64,000 nt of DNA from an uncultured Bacilli bacterium (GTDB lineage: Bacteria > Bacillota_I > Bacilli_A > RF39 > UBA660). The stretch lies in contig CAKOHW010000001.1 of assembly GCA_934086185.1 (NCBI GenBank), forward strand, positions 62,001 through 126,000, given 5' to 3'. The notes below the pieces were generated by a model that did not search any database, was not told the origin of the DNA, and worked only from the letters and a program-made list of their open reading frames with translations. The position numbers and the translations under genes were made by a program. Shown in pieces: positions 51,257 through 60,133 of the stretch. Positions within the stretch are counted from its first letter, which is position 1. The number at the start of each line of letters is the position of its first letter.

Positions 51257-51775
51257 TCCGAAAAATAAATAAACTAAAATGAAACTCATAAGTATTCCAA
51301 TCATATCAGCAAATAAGCCAACTTTTAATGCATATCTTGTTTTTTTAATACCAATACTTGCAAAATATAGTGCTAAAACATAAAATGTCGTATCTGTAGA
51401 TCCTTGAATTGAACTTGCTAGTCTTCCCATACTAGAATCGGGGCCGAATTTTTCAAAAATGCTATTCATTATTGCTAAACTAGCATTACCAGATATTGGT
51501 CTAAAAAATGCCATTGATAAAATATCTTCACTTAAATTATATTTAGTTAATAATGGGTGTAAGAAACTAAGTAATGTTTCTATAATTCCACTAGATATTA
51601 AAATATTTACCGCAAATATCATTGCAAGTATACTTGGAAATATATTTAATGAAGTTTTTAAACCTTCTAAAACTCCTTTTAAAAATGATTCATATATATT
51701 TACTTTCTTTTTATAACCATATATTATAATAGATAAAACAATTATTGGTAAAACTATGATACTAAATATTTCCAT
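51251..51775 (-). CDS. spmB: Spore maturation protein SpmB
   Basis: A 174-residue membrane protein with a nucleoside-recognition (Gate) domain: 'AFFRPISGNASLAIMNSIFEKFGPDS' and 'ASSIQGSTDTTFYVLALYF'. Spore core dehydration in Bacillus needs SpmA/SpmB. It overlaps spmA by 14 bases. Confidence 0.9.
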   Translation of the reverse strand: MEIFSIIVLPIIVLSIIIYGYKKKVNIYESFLKGVLEGLKTSLNIFPSILAMIFAVNILISSGIIETLLSFLHPLLTKYNLSEDILSMAFFRPISGNASLAIMNSIFEKFGPDSSMGRLASSIQGSTDTTFYVLALYFASIGIKKTRYALKVGLFADMIGILMSFILVYLFFGI

Positions 51776-52346
51776 TTTTTCTCCTTATAAAATAATCTAA
51801 TATTAAACCACATATATTTGATGTAAATGTTGCTATTATACATATTGGAATTATTTCTGTTGGATTTGCACTGCCATGCATCATTCTTAAAGAAATAATA
51901 GTAGTTGGTACAATTGTTACACCCCCTGTATTAAGTACTAGAAATGTAATCATTGATGATGTTGCAGTATCTTTTTTATCATTTAATTTTTGTAATTCTT
52001 TCATTGCTTTTAACCCAAATGGTGTTGCGGCACTGCCTAATCCAGCCATGTTGATAGCAACATTAGAAGCTATTAAACCAAGTGCTTCATTATCTTTTGG
52101 AATTTTAGGAAATAATATTTTAAGTATAAAACTTAGTTTTTTAGCAATTAACTTTAGTAATCCACTGTCTTCTGCTATAGCCATTAATCCCATCCAAAGT
52201 GCTAATACAGGGAATATTTCTAATAATAAATTTAATGCTGTTTTACCACTTGTTATGATTTCATTGTTAATTAAATCTAATTTACCTGAAAAAGTTCCAA
52301 AAAGAATACCAATTATTATAAAACTTCCCCATAGTATGTTTACCAT
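51762..52346 (-). CDS. spmA: Spore maturation protein SpmA
   Basis: A 194-residue membrane protein with Gate domain ('LALWMGLMAIAEDSGLL', 'NMAGLGSAATPFGLKAMKEL', 'FLVLNTGGVTIVPTTIISLR'). Adjacent to spmB and downstream of a DD-carboxypeptidase, as in the Bacillus dacB-spmA-spmB operon. Confidence 0.9.
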   Translation of the reverse strand: MVNILWGSFIIIGILFGTFSGKLDLINNEIITSGKTALNLLLEIFPVLALWMGLMAIAEDSGLLKLIAKKLSFILKILFPKIPKDNEALGLIASNVAINMAGLGSAATPFGLKAMKELQKLNDKKDTATSSMITFLVLNTGGVTIVPTTIISLRMMHGSANPTEIIPICIIATFTSNICGLILDYFIRRKNGNI

Positions 52347-52359
52347 ATAATCATCCTTT

Positions 52360-53415
52360 TTACTTTTTAAAGAAATTTTTTATTTTATCTATAAAGTTTT
52401 TTTTGACTTTTTTGATATTTTTTTTCTTTACATAAATGAATTCTTTTTTTAATACTTTATTATTTAGTTTTAAATTAATATATCCTACGATATTACTAGT
52501 ATTTTTTTTGTAATAATTTATATCTGTTTCTACTAACTTATATTCATCATTAGTTAAAGTTAAGTATATATCGTTTTTTATATAGTAATCTTTTTTTTCA
52601 AAAGTAGTATTTTTATCTATAATTTTATAAGATTTGTAAAGTGAAAAGTATTTATTATATAAATCTTCATGATCTTTAAAATCGTTTGGATCATTTAATG
52701 TTACAATTACCAAGTTCATATTATCTTTTGTAGCACTCGTTACTAAAGTTCTTCTTGCTTTTTCTGTAAAACCTGTTTTGCCTCCTGTACAATATTTATA
52801 ATTTGATAATAATTTGTTTTTATTATGCCATATATAAGTTTTGTAATTTGTTTTTACTGTGTGTTTTTTTGTTCTTACAATTTTTTGGAATATTTTATTT
52901 TTTAGTGCTTCACTCATTAATAAAGCCATATCATTAGAAGTACTTATGTTTCCAATACCTTTATCATTTTCTAGGCCACTTGAATTTATAAATGTTGTTG
53001 ATTTCATTCCAATAGAAGTTGCCATTTCGTTCATTAATTCACTAAATTTTTCCATACTACCACTTACATAATCTGCTATCGCAATTGCTGCATCATTTCC
53101 GCTTCTTAGCATTAAACCATAAAGTAAATCTTCTAAACTAATTTGTTCTCCTACTTCAACATATATCCCGCTTCCATAAGATTTTAATACAGATTCGTTT
53201 ATTTCTACTATATCATTTATATTAGAATTTTTTATAGCAACTAGAGACGTCATTATTTTAGTGATAGAGGCTATTAATCTTTTTTCATCACCATTATGTG
53301 AGTATAGTATTCTTTTTGTATCGGAGTCCATTACTGTTACACTATTTGCACTAATTGCATTTGCATTTAAAGTTAAAATAAAAAATATAAATATCATTAA
53401 AAATAGTTTTTTCAT
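52360..53415 (-). CDS. D-alanyl-D-alanine carboxypeptidase (DacF/DacB type)
   Basis: The 351 residues have a signal peptide ('LFLMIFIFFILTLNANA') and a penicillin-binding domain with the S-x-x-K box in 'ASITKIMTSLVA', S-G-N in 'LRSGNDAAI' and K-T-G in 'CTGGKTGFTEKARR'. A basic C-terminal end replaces the usual amphipathic anchor. It removes the terminal D-Ala from peptidoglycan stems. Upstream of spmA/spmB, so a spore-cortex enzyme (dacB/dacF) is the likely ancestor. Confidence 0.9.
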   Translation of the reverse strand: MKKLFLMIFIFFILTLNANAISANSVTVMDSDTKRILYSHNGDEKRLIASITKIMTSLVAIKNSNINDIVEINESVLKSYGSGIYVEVGEQISLEDLLYGLMLRSGNDAAIAIADYVSGSMEKFSELMNEMATSIGMKSTTFINSSGLENDKGIGNISTSNDMALLMSEALKNKIFQKIVRTKKHTVKTNYKTYIWHNKNKLLSNYKYCTGGKTGFTEKARRTLVTSATKDNMNLVIVTLNDPNDFKDHEDLYNKYFSLYKSYKIIDKNTTFEKKDYYIKNDIYLTLTNDEYKLVETDINYYKKNTSNIVGYINLKLNNKVLKKEFIYVKKKNIKKVKKNFIDKIKNFFKK

Positions 53416-53438
53416 ATCTTCACCTATAAAATTGTATG

Positions 53439-53460
53439 AAAAAAAGGACTTTAATAGTCC
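53439..53460 (-). terminator. Terminator after the prepilin peptidase gene
   Basis: On the minus strand, GGACT-ATTAA-AGTCC then T7. Confidence 0.85.
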
Positions 53461-53468
53461 ATTATAAT

Positions 53469-54224
53469 TTATATACTAAATAATGTATCAATAATTTTTG
53501 TAAATGTATCCATATTCAAAAATACTATTAATAAGCTAGAAACTAGAAATGGTCCAAATGGTAACATATGATCTTTATTTTTCATTGTTACATATAGAGC
53601 GTATGGAAATGCTAAAAATGAGGCTAAAATAATATAAAGTATTCCTAATTTTGGACCTAATAACATTCCTGCTATAAATGATAGTTTTATATCACCACCA
53701 CCTAATGCTTCTTGTTTAAAAAATAAATATCCAAATAATAAAAGCAAATATGCAAATATAAAAACTATTAAACCATATAATAATGACATTAAAGAAGATT
53801 CTATACCTTCTCTAAATAATTTAATCAAAAATATAAGAATTAATGATACTACTAGTGGGCTATCATTAATAATCATATATTGTGAATCACTTACATAAAT
53901 AATAATTACTAAACTTGCTATTATTATTGATAAAAAGAAATTGATATTTAATCCAAAAACTTTATAACATAAAGCAAATAATGCACCTGATAATAGTTCC
54001 ATAAAAAAGTATATTGAACTAATTGGTTTTTTACATTTTTTACAAGCACCGCCTAAGAAAATATAACTTAGTACTGGTATATTTTCATACCAAGAAAGTA
54101 CATGTCCACAATTAGGACAATGACTTCTTGGTTTAACAATAGACTCTCCTTTAGGTAGTCTTAATCCAACTACATTATAGAAAGAGCCGAATATAACACC
54201 TATTATAAAAATTAAATACAACAT
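53469..54224 (-). CDS. Type IV prepilin peptidase (A24 family)
   Basis: A 251-residue membrane aspartic protease with the cytoplasmic zinc loop C-x-x-C...C-x-x-C ('HCPNCGHVLSWYENIPVLSYI', 'ACKKCKKPIS'), first catalytic Asp in 'VSDSQYMII' and second in 'EALGGGDIKLSFIAG'. It cleaves and methylates type IV pilin-like precursors. It is followed after eight bases upstream by a PilC/GspF-like gene. No pilin, ATPase or PilM-type gene is in the window. Confidence 0.92.
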   Translation of the reverse strand: MLYLIFIIGVIFGSFYNVVGLRLPKGESIVKPRSHCPNCGHVLSWYENIPVLSYIFLGGACKKCKKPISSIYFFMELLSGALFALCYKVFGLNINFFLSIIIASLVIIIYVSDSQYMIINDSPLVVSLILIFLIKLFREGIESSLMSLLYGLIVFIFAYLLLLFGYLFFKQEALGGGDIKLSFIAGMLLGPKLGILYIILASFLAFPYALYVTMKNKDHMLPFGPFLVSSLLIVFLNMDTFTKIIDTLFSI

Positions 54225-54232
54225 GCTATCAC

Positions 54233-55855
54233 CTAACTTATTTGTCCATATAAACTGAACATTGGAATTATAACTGACAATACCACTCCACCTACTATAA
54301 TTGCTAAAAAGATTATCATTACTGGTTCAATAACAGATTTTAAAGAATTTATTATATTTTTATGTTCTTCTTGATAATATAAGCTTACTTTTCCCATCAT
54401 TTCTGCAAGTTCACCAGTTGATTCACCAGTTACTATCATATAATATGCAACATCTGGAATAGCCCAGTTATCTTTAAATGATGTACTAATCTTTTCTCCA
54501 ATTGCTATGTTATTTATTGTATTGAACATTATTTCTTTATAAATTTCATTATTGGTAATTTTTGTTAGTATTTCAATTGAATCTGTTATAAATACATTAT
54601 TTTTTAAAAGTGATGAAAAAGTTTTAGTAAAAATAGTCATTTCATTATAAATAATTATTTTACCAAATAATGGTAAATGCATAGCAAATTTTTGAAATGA
54701 ATATTTTAATGCTTTTACATTTCTATATAAATAGACTAAAATCATAATTATTAAACATATACCTAGAACTATGTACATTATGTTTCCTTTGATAAAATCG
54801 CTTGCTGCTAGTACAAATAAAGTTAATCCATTTAATTCTACACCTGCAGATTCATATATACCTTTGAATTGTGGAACAACGTAAAGTAAGATAAATGTTA
54901 CAACTGCAAGAGAAAATACCATTACTGCGGAAGGGTATGTTAATGCACTTATCATTTGTTTTCGGGTTGTTTCTATTTCATTATAATAATTTGCCATATC
55001 ATCAAGTGTTGCTTCTAGTTCTCCAGTTGCCTCTGCTGCTTTAATCATATTTATTAATAGTGATGGAAAAGCATTTCCTTGTTTTAATAACGCTTCACTA
55101 AAACTTTCCCCCATTATAAGTTGATATACTACAGCGTCAAAAAGTCTCTTTTTGTATGGATCGTGTTTTCCGACTTGCAATCCTAATATTCTCATTGAAT
55201 CAGTAAGTGGAATACCACTTTTTAAATATGTTGATAATTGTGTTAGCCAAAATATTAAATCTTTCGTTTTTAATTTTTTTCTTGAAAACTGTTTTTGACC
55301 ATATAATAATTCAATCCATTTATTAGATTCTAGTTTATATACTGTATACCCTTCTGACTCTAGAAAGTTAAAAACTTCTTGTTTTGTATAGGCAACTAAA
55401 TAACCTACAACGTCATGTCCTTCACTGTTTTTTGCTGTGTATCTATAAGTATTAGGATATTCAGTTCTTACGCTATCTTGTTTATTTATTTCTGAAATTA
55501 ATAAGTCTCTTTCTTTTAATTTCTTTTCATTCATTTTTTTATTTCTTAACATTTCAGATTTACTAATTTTTTTTGTCTTTTTTTTATTTATAGTTTCATT
55601 GGCTTTTTGCTCTTGATTTTTCTTTATTTTTTCATCTATAGAAGCCATTTCCATGTTTACTACTTTTTTTATTTCTTCTTTATTCTTTTTTTGTTTAGTT
55701 TTACTATAGTTTTTATAAGAAGCTGATATTAATTTATTATATATTAATATTAATGGATAAATCATTGCATACATTGTATAATAACAACCTAAAAAGAAAT
55801 ATTTAAAAGGAGATAGTATAAGAGTTAAAATGTTAGTTTTACTTTTTTTATTCAT
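54233..55855 (-). CDS. PilC/GspF/ComGB-like inner-membrane platform protein with N-terminal extension
   Basis: The 540 residues hold two T2SF domains in the C-terminal 360 ('FWLTQLSTYLKSGIPLTDSM', 'NMIKAAEATGELEATLDDMA', 'YYMIVTGESTGELAEMMGKV') with three membrane helices. Ahead of these lie a hydrophobic N-terminal hairpin (about residues 8-40), a long Lys-rich coiled stretch and a small 'YTAKNSEGHDVVGYLVAYTKQEV' domain seen before some T2SF proteins. The start at 55855 follows AAGGAGAATAGAT; the longer frame lacks a site. Acts with the prepilin peptidase next door. Confidence 0.88.
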   Translation of the reverse strand: MNKKSKTNILTLILSPFKYFFLGCYYTMYAMIYPLILIYNKLISASYKNYSKTKQKKNKEEIKKVVNMEMASIDEKIKKNQEQKANETINKKKTKKISKSEMLRNKKMNEKKLKERDLLISEINKQDSVRTEYPNTYRYTAKNSEGHDVVGYLVAYTKQEVFNFLESEGYTVYKLESNKWIELLYGQKQFSRKKLKTKDLIFWLTQLSTYLKSGIPLTDSMRILGLQVGKHDPYKKRLFDAVVYQLIMGESFSEALLKQGNAFPSLLINMIKAAEATGELEATLDDMANYYNEIETTRKQMISALTYPSAVMVFSLAVVTFILLYVVPQFKGIYESAGVELNGLTLFVLAASDFIKGNIMYIVLGICLIIMILVYLYRNVKALKYSFQKFAMHLPLFGKIIIYNEMTIFTKTFSSLLKNNVFITDSIEILTKITNNEIYKEIMFNTINNIAIGEKISTSFKDNWAIPDVAYYMIVTGESTGELAEMMGKVSLYYQEEHKNIINSLKSVIEPVMIIFLAIIVGGVVLSVIIPMFSLYGQIS

Positions 55856-55958
55856 ATCTATTCTCCTTATCTTCATATTCTCTTTAATTATATCATACAT
55901 TTTATATAAACTGTCAATTAATTTTATTTTATTCATATATATTATTAAAGGTGGTTAT

Positions 55959-56261
55959 ATGTTTGATAATACTTCAACTTTTACAAAAATTTTAGGTGGT
56001 ATTAGTAATACTCTCAGTATTGCAAATAAGGCTCTACCATTATATAAGGAAGCAAAACCTTTATTTAGTACAGTTAAAAATTCATATAATACTATTAAGA
56101 ATTCTAAAAATGATTTAAATAATATGTTAAAGTTATTAAAATTAAAAAATTCTTTATCTAGTAATAGTAATACTATTTCAGATATTAATAATAATAATTT
56201 TAATACTGAAAAAACAACTTATAATAATAATTCTACAAATAATCCTACTTTCTTTTTATAA
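55959..56261 (+). CDS. Hypothetical protein, possibly YqfQ/VrrA-like
   Basis: A 100-residue protein: 'STFTKILGGISNTLSIANKALPLYKEAKPLFSTVKNSYNTIKNS', then Asn/Ser/Thr-rich low-complexity. The alternation of a small amphipathic helix with 'LPLYKEAKPLFSTVKN' recalls the YqfQ/VrrA family of Bacillus, a tentative match. The start at 55959 follows AAAGGTGGTT. It is the only plus-strand gene between 42.5 and 64 kb. Confidence 0.5.
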   Translation: MFDNTSTFTKILGGISNTLSIANKALPLYKEAKPLFSTVKNSYNTIKNSKNDLNNMLKLLKLKNSLSSNSNTISDINNNNFNTEKTTYNNNSTNNPTFFL

Positions 56262-56296
56262 TAAAAAGATTAGAATTAAACTAATTCTAATCTTAC
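56262..56296 (-). terminator. Terminator of the ribosomal protein operon
   Basis: On the minus strand, AGATTAGAATTA pairs with TAATTCTAATCT over a three-base loop, then T5; the stem includes the rplQ stop codon. Confidence 0.88.
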
Positions 56297-56617
56297 CATT
56301 AAAGCATCGTCTCCGATTCTTTCTTTTAATTTAATTATACGAGTATATCCTCCATTACGATCTTTATATTTAGGAGCTAGTTCGTTAAATACTTTACTAA
56401 CTACAGCTTTATCGTTATGTAAGAAAGCTAATGCTTGTCTTCTTGATATTAGAGTACCATTTTTACCGTAAGTAATCATTTTGTCAACGAATTTACGAGC
56501 TTCTTTAGCTCTTGCTTCAGTTGTTACCACATAACCATTGTTGATTACGTCTTTTGTTAGTCCAGCTAAAATGCTTCTTCTAATACGAGATTCTCTACTT
56601 AATTTTCTATATCCCAT
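56276..56617 (-). CDS. rplQ: Ribosomal protein L17
   Basis: The 113 residues begin 'GYRKLSRESRIRRSILAGL' and contain 'TTEARAKEARKFVDKMITYGK', the L17 pattern, with the usual length. Last gene of the operon after rpoA, ending in the terminator stem. Confidence 0.95.
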   Translation of the reverse strand: MGYRKLSRESRIRRSILAGLTKDVINNGYVVTTEARAKEARKFVDKMITYGKNGTLISRRQALAFLHNDKAVVSKVFNELAPKYKDRNGGYTRIIKLKERIGDDALMVRLELV

Positions 56618-56628
56618 AATTTCACTCC

Positions 56629-57570
56629 TTAATCGCGGAACTTAAGTCCCATTTCTTTTACTTTGTCTAATACTTCTTTTAAAGATTTTTTACCTAAATT
56701 ACGTATTTTAGTTACTTCAACTTCTTTTTTATCGATTAAATCTTGCATTGTATTAATACCTGCTCTTTTCAAGCAATTATATGCTCTAACACTAAATTCA
56801 ATTTCTTCAATTGGAGTTTCTAAAGTTTTTGTAATTGTATCTACTTTCTTTTCAGCTATGATACCAGTAATATCTGAAATTTGATTTAAATCTGCTACTA
56901 TATTTAAGTGTTCAATTAATATTTTGCTTGATAAAGCCATAGCTTCTTCTGGAGTAATTGAACCATTTGTATAAACATTCATAATAAGTTTGTCAAAATT
57001 TTCATTTTGTCCTACACGAGCACTTTCAACTTCATAAGAAACTCTTTCAATTGGTGAGTATAATGAATCTATTGGAATAACTCCAACACTTATATCATCT
57101 AATAATTCTTTATTTTGTTTAGAATCAACATATCCACGACCATTTCCAACAGTCAAATCCATATCAATTTTTCCACCTTTAACTAAATTACAAATTACTA
57201 AATCTGGATTCATTATTTCAATGTCAGCATCGTGTTCTATCATACCAGCAGTAACTGGACCTTCAGTATTAACTGATAAACTCATTTTTTTATTTTCTTT
57301 TGTATGATTTTTTAATACAACACTTTTTAAATTTATAATTATTGTTGTAACATCTTCTTTAATACCGTCAATTTTTTGGAATTCATGTAAAACTCCATCT
57401 ATTTTAACACTAGTTATAGCTGATCCAGGTAAACTAGATAGCATAACTCTTCTTAATGCATTTCCTATAGTAGTACCAAATCCTCTTTCAAGAGGTTCTA
57501 ATTCAAATTTTCCATAACTATTTTTTTCAACATATTCAGTTATTTTATATTCTGGTTTTTCAAAATTCAT
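56629..57570 (-). CDS. rpoA: RNA polymerase alpha subunit
   Basis: The 313 residues have the N-terminal dimerisation domain ('GFGTTIGNALRRVMLSSLPG') and the C-terminal DNA-binding domain ('CLKRAGINTMQDLI', 'IRNLGKKSLKEVLDKVKEMGL'). Normal length and position between rpsK and rplQ. Confidence 0.97.
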   Translation of the reverse strand: MNFEKPEYKITEYVEKNSYGKFELEPLERGFGTTIGNALRRVMLSSLPGSAITSVKIDGVLHEFQKIDGIKEDVTTIIINLKSVVLKNHTKENKKMSLSVNTEGPVTAGMIEHDADIEIMNPDLVICNLVKGGKIDMDLTVGNGRGYVDSKQNKELLDDISVGVIPIDSLYSPIERVSYEVESARVGQNENFDKLIMNVYTNGSITPEEAMALSSKILIEHLNIVADLNQISDITGIIAEKKVDTITKTLETPIEEIEFSVRAYNCLKRAGINTMQDLIDKKEVEVTKIRNLGKKSLKEVLDKVKEMGLKFRD

Positions 57571-57581
57571 GATTTTCCTCC

Positions 57582-57965
57582 TTAATTTCTTGGACGTTTT
57601 GGTGGTCTACATCCATTATGTGGAACTGGTGTTTCATCATTAATAGCAGTAATTTCTAGTCCAGCAGCTTGTAATGAACGAATTGCATTTTCTCTTCCGC
57701 CGCCCATTCCTCTAACAAATACTTCTACTTTTTTAACTCCACATTCACTTGCAGCACGTCCTGCTTGTTCAGCAGCCATTCCAGCAGCAAATGGGGTTTT
57801 CTTTTTTGAACCTTTATAACCGATTGTACCAGCAGATGCCCAACTTATTACATTTCCTTCAACATCTGTAATTGATACAACTGTATTATTGTATGTTGAA
57901 TGAATATGTGCTTGACCTTCTGGTATATTTTTCTTAATTTTTCTTTTTCTTCTATTATAAGCCAT
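57582..57965 (-). CDS. rpsK: Ribosomal protein S11
   Basis: The 127 residues include 'AHIHSTYNNTVVSITD', 'FVRGMGGGRENAIRSLQ' and the conserved end 'VPHNGCRPPKRPR'. Usual length, between rpsM and rpoA. Confidence 0.97.
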   Translation of the reverse strand: MAYNRRKRKIKKNIPEGQAHIHSTYNNTVVSITDVEGNVISWASAGTIGYKGSKKKTPFAAGMAAEQAGRAASECGVKKVEVFVRGMGGGRENAIRSLQAAGLEITAINDETPVPHNGCRPPKRPRN

Positions 57966-57983
57966 TTTTTAACCTCCAATATT

Positions 57984-58358
57984 CTACTTACCAACTTTTT
58001 TCTTGTTAGCAACAACTTTTCCTCTACCTTTACGAGTTCTAGCATTTCTACTAGTTCTTTGTCCACGAACTGGTAAACCTTTTTTATGTCTTACACCTTC
58101 ATATGAACCAATTTCCATTTTATTTTTTATGTTCATATTAATTTCACGACGAAGTTCACCCTCAACAAGATAGTTTTCTACTTCTTTACGTAATGCAGCT
58201 TCTTCTGCTTCTGTTAAATCTTTTACTTTTTTACCACATTCAACTTTTGCATTTTCACAAATAGTAGCAGCTAGGCTTCTACCTATTCCATAAATGCTAG
58301 TTAATCCTGTTTGAATATTTTTTTCTTTTGGTAATTCTATATTTTTAATACGTGCCAT
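57984..58358 (-). CDS. rpsM: Ribosomal protein S13
   Basis: The 124 residues include 'TGLTSIYGIGRSLA', 'GSYEGVRHKKGLPVRGQRT' and a basic tail. Binds the head of the small subunit and contacts tRNA. Between rpmJ and rpsK. Confidence 0.96.
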   Translation of the reverse strand: MARIKNIELPKEKNIQTGLTSIYGIGRSLAATICENAKVECGKKVKDLTEAEEAALRKEVENYLVEGELRREINMNIKNKMEIGSYEGVRHKKGLPVRGQRTSRNARTRKGRGKVVANKKKVGK

Positions 58359-58371
58359 AATTTACCTCCTA

Positions 58372-58485
58372 TTAACCTTGTCTTTGTTTGTGTTTTGGAT
58401 TTTCACAAATTACCATTATTTTTCCTTTTCTTTTAATAATTCTACACTTAGCACAAATTTTCTTTACTGATGGTCTAACTTTCAT
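58372..58485 (-). CDS. rpmJ: Ribosomal protein L36
   Basis: The 37 residues 'MKVRPSVKKICAKCRIIKRK' and onward to 'NPKHKQRQG' are the zinc-containing L36 form, with C-x-x-C, a third Cys and a His. Short, between infA and rpsM with AGGAG upstream. Its length is exactly that of the family. Confidence 0.95.
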   Translation of the reverse strand: MKVRPSVKKICAKCRIIKRKGKIMVICENPKHKQRQG

Positions 58486-58498
58486 AAATTCTCCTCCA

Positions 58499-58729
58499 TT
58501 ATCTTCTATAGCTTATTCGCCCATGTGTTAAATCATAAGGTGAAAATTCAACTGTAACCCTATCACCTGGTAAGACACGAATCATGTTCATTCGCATTTT
58601 ACCAGAAACATGAGCTGTTACAGTGATTCCATTATCTAATTCCACTCTATATACACCATTGCTGTTATCTATAACTTTGCCTTCGGCTTCTATTACAGTT
58701 TCTTTAGTTTTAGCCATTTCCTTAGCCAC
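58499..58729 (-). CDS. infA: Translation initiation factor IF-1
   Basis: The 76 residues form the OB-fold IF-1 ('GKVIDNSNGVYRVELDNGI', 'SGKMRMNMIRVLPGDRVTVE', 'YDLTHGRISYR'). The start is probably the GTG at 58729, seven bases after GGAGAG; an ATG five codons in has no well-spaced site. Between map and rpmJ. Confidence 0.94.
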   Translation of the reverse strand: MAKEMAKTKETVIEAEGKVIDNSNGVYRVELDNGITVTAHVSGKMRMNMIRVLPGDRVTVEFSPYDLTHGRISYRR

Positions 58730-58733
58730 TTTT

Positions 58734-59480
58734 TCACTCTCCTGTTAATATTTCATATCCATCATCACGAACGACAATTGTATGTTCAAAATGAGCACTT
58801 GGTTTATTATCCCTAGTAACAATTGTCCAGTCGTCATCTAGGACATATATTTTTCTGGTACCTAGATTTAACATTGGTTCAACGGCCAATGTCATTCCAG
58901 TTTTTAATGTCATTCCAGTATCATATTTTCCATAGTTTGGAACATCTGGTTCTTCATGAAGTGAAGTACCTACTCCATGTCCTACTAATTCTAATACAAC
59001 ACCTAAATTATGCTTTTTTGCATATTGTTCAATTCTTGCTCCGACGTTTCCTAGTTTAGCACCATTCTTAATTTCTTTCAATCCTTGAAATAATGCTTTT
59101 TCTGTATGATGTAATAAGTATTCTTTTTCTTTACTTATTTTTCCTACTGGATAAGTCCAAGCAGAATCAGAATGATAACCATTTTTAACTACTCCGATAT
59201 CTAGAGAAACAATATCTCCTTCTTTTAAAACTCTATCACCTGGTATTCCATGAACAATTTCTTCATTTACCGAAATACAAATACTTGCTGGAAATCCATA
59301 TAAATGTAGGAATCCTGGTTCACCACCATGACTTCTTATAAATTTATCTGCTTCATCATTCAAGTATTTTGTAGTAATACCTGGTTTAATTAGAGATTTC
59401 AAATATTGGTGTGTCATATAATTTATATGACCTGCTTCTTTCATTTTTTTGATTTCTTCTTCTGTTTTTATAGTTACCAT
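58734..59480 (-). CDS. map: Methionine aminopeptidase, type I
   Basis: The 248 residues carry the five metal ligands: Asp in 'SLDIGVVKNGYHSDSAWT' (two), His in 'LVGHGVGTSLHEEP', and Glu in 'AVEPML' and 'FEHTIVV'. It removes N-terminal Met after deformylation. The ATG at 59480 follows AGAAGGATTGTTA. Standard place between adk and infA. Confidence 0.95.
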   Translation of the reverse strand: MVTIKTEEEIKKMKEAGHINYMTHQYLKSLIKPGITTKYLNDEADKFIRSHGGEPGFLHLYGFPASICISVNEEIVHGIPGDRVLKEGDIVSLDIGVVKNGYHSDSAWTYPVGKISKEKEYLLHHTEKALFQGLKEIKNGAKLGNVGARIEQYAKKHNLGVVLELVGHGVGTSLHEEPDVPNYGKYDTGMTLKTGMTLAVEPMLNLGTRKIYVLDDDWTIVTRDNKPSAHFEHTIVVRDDGYEILTGE

Positions 59481-59494
59481 TAACAATCCTTCTT

Positions 59495-60133
59495 CTAATC
59501 TAAATTAGTAATGATACTTTCGATAGATTTAAATGTTTCATTAGGTGTACCATTACTATCTACCATATATAATATGTTTTTATCTTTATAAAATTTAAAT
59601 ACTTCTTCACAGTTATCAATATATGTATTATATCTTATCTTAAATGATTCTTCATTATCATCACTACGACTTTTTAAAGTGCTACCACAAATATCACAAA
59701 TTCCTTCAATACTAGGTTTCATTTCTTTATTATATTTATGATATATTTTTCCACATTTAGGACAATTTAATCTTCCTAATGCTCTTTTAGTTGCGTTTTC
59801 TTCATCTATATTAAGATTTATTACAATAAAATTTTCGAAGAAATCGTCAAGTAATTTTGCTTGATTAAGATTTCTTGGAAAACCATCTAATATAACTGGT
59901 TTATTATTTAATTTTTCTAAACTCTTTTTTACTAATTCTGTAGTAGTTTCATCATCAACTAAATTTCCTTTAGAAATTGTTTCTTTTATCTTTCTTGCAA
60001 ACTCATCTTCATCATTTAATGATCTAAATAAATCACCTGTTGATATGTGTTTGTAATGATATTTTTGGGTTAATGACTCACATGCAGTTCCTTTTCCAGC
60101 TGCAGGTGCACCATAGATTATAATATTTTTCAT
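59495..60133 (-). CDS. adk: Adenylate kinase
   Basis: The 212 residues include the P-loop 'GAPAAGKGTACES', 'DGFPRNLNQAKLL', and a zinc-type LID ('LNCPKCGKIYHKYN', 'CDICGSTL') as in Gram-positives. It balances ATP, ADP and AMP. The usual P-loop G-x-P-G-x-G-K has Ala for the second Gly. It overlaps secY by one base. Confidence 0.95.
   Translation of the reverse strand: MKNIIIYGAPAAGKGTACESLTQKYHYKHISTGDLFRSLNDEDEFARKIKETISKGNLVDDETTTELVKKSLEKLNNKPVILDGFPRNLNQAKLLDDFFENFIVINLNIDEENATKRALGRLNCPKCGKIYHKYNKEMKPSIEGICDICGSTLKSRSDDNEESFKIRYNTYIDNCEEVFKFYKDKNILYMVDSNGTPNETFKSIESIITNLD

Noticed and set aside
57848..58066. 72-residue frame across the rpsM-rpsK junction
   Set aside because: An out-of-frame shadow of two certain ribosomal protein genes.
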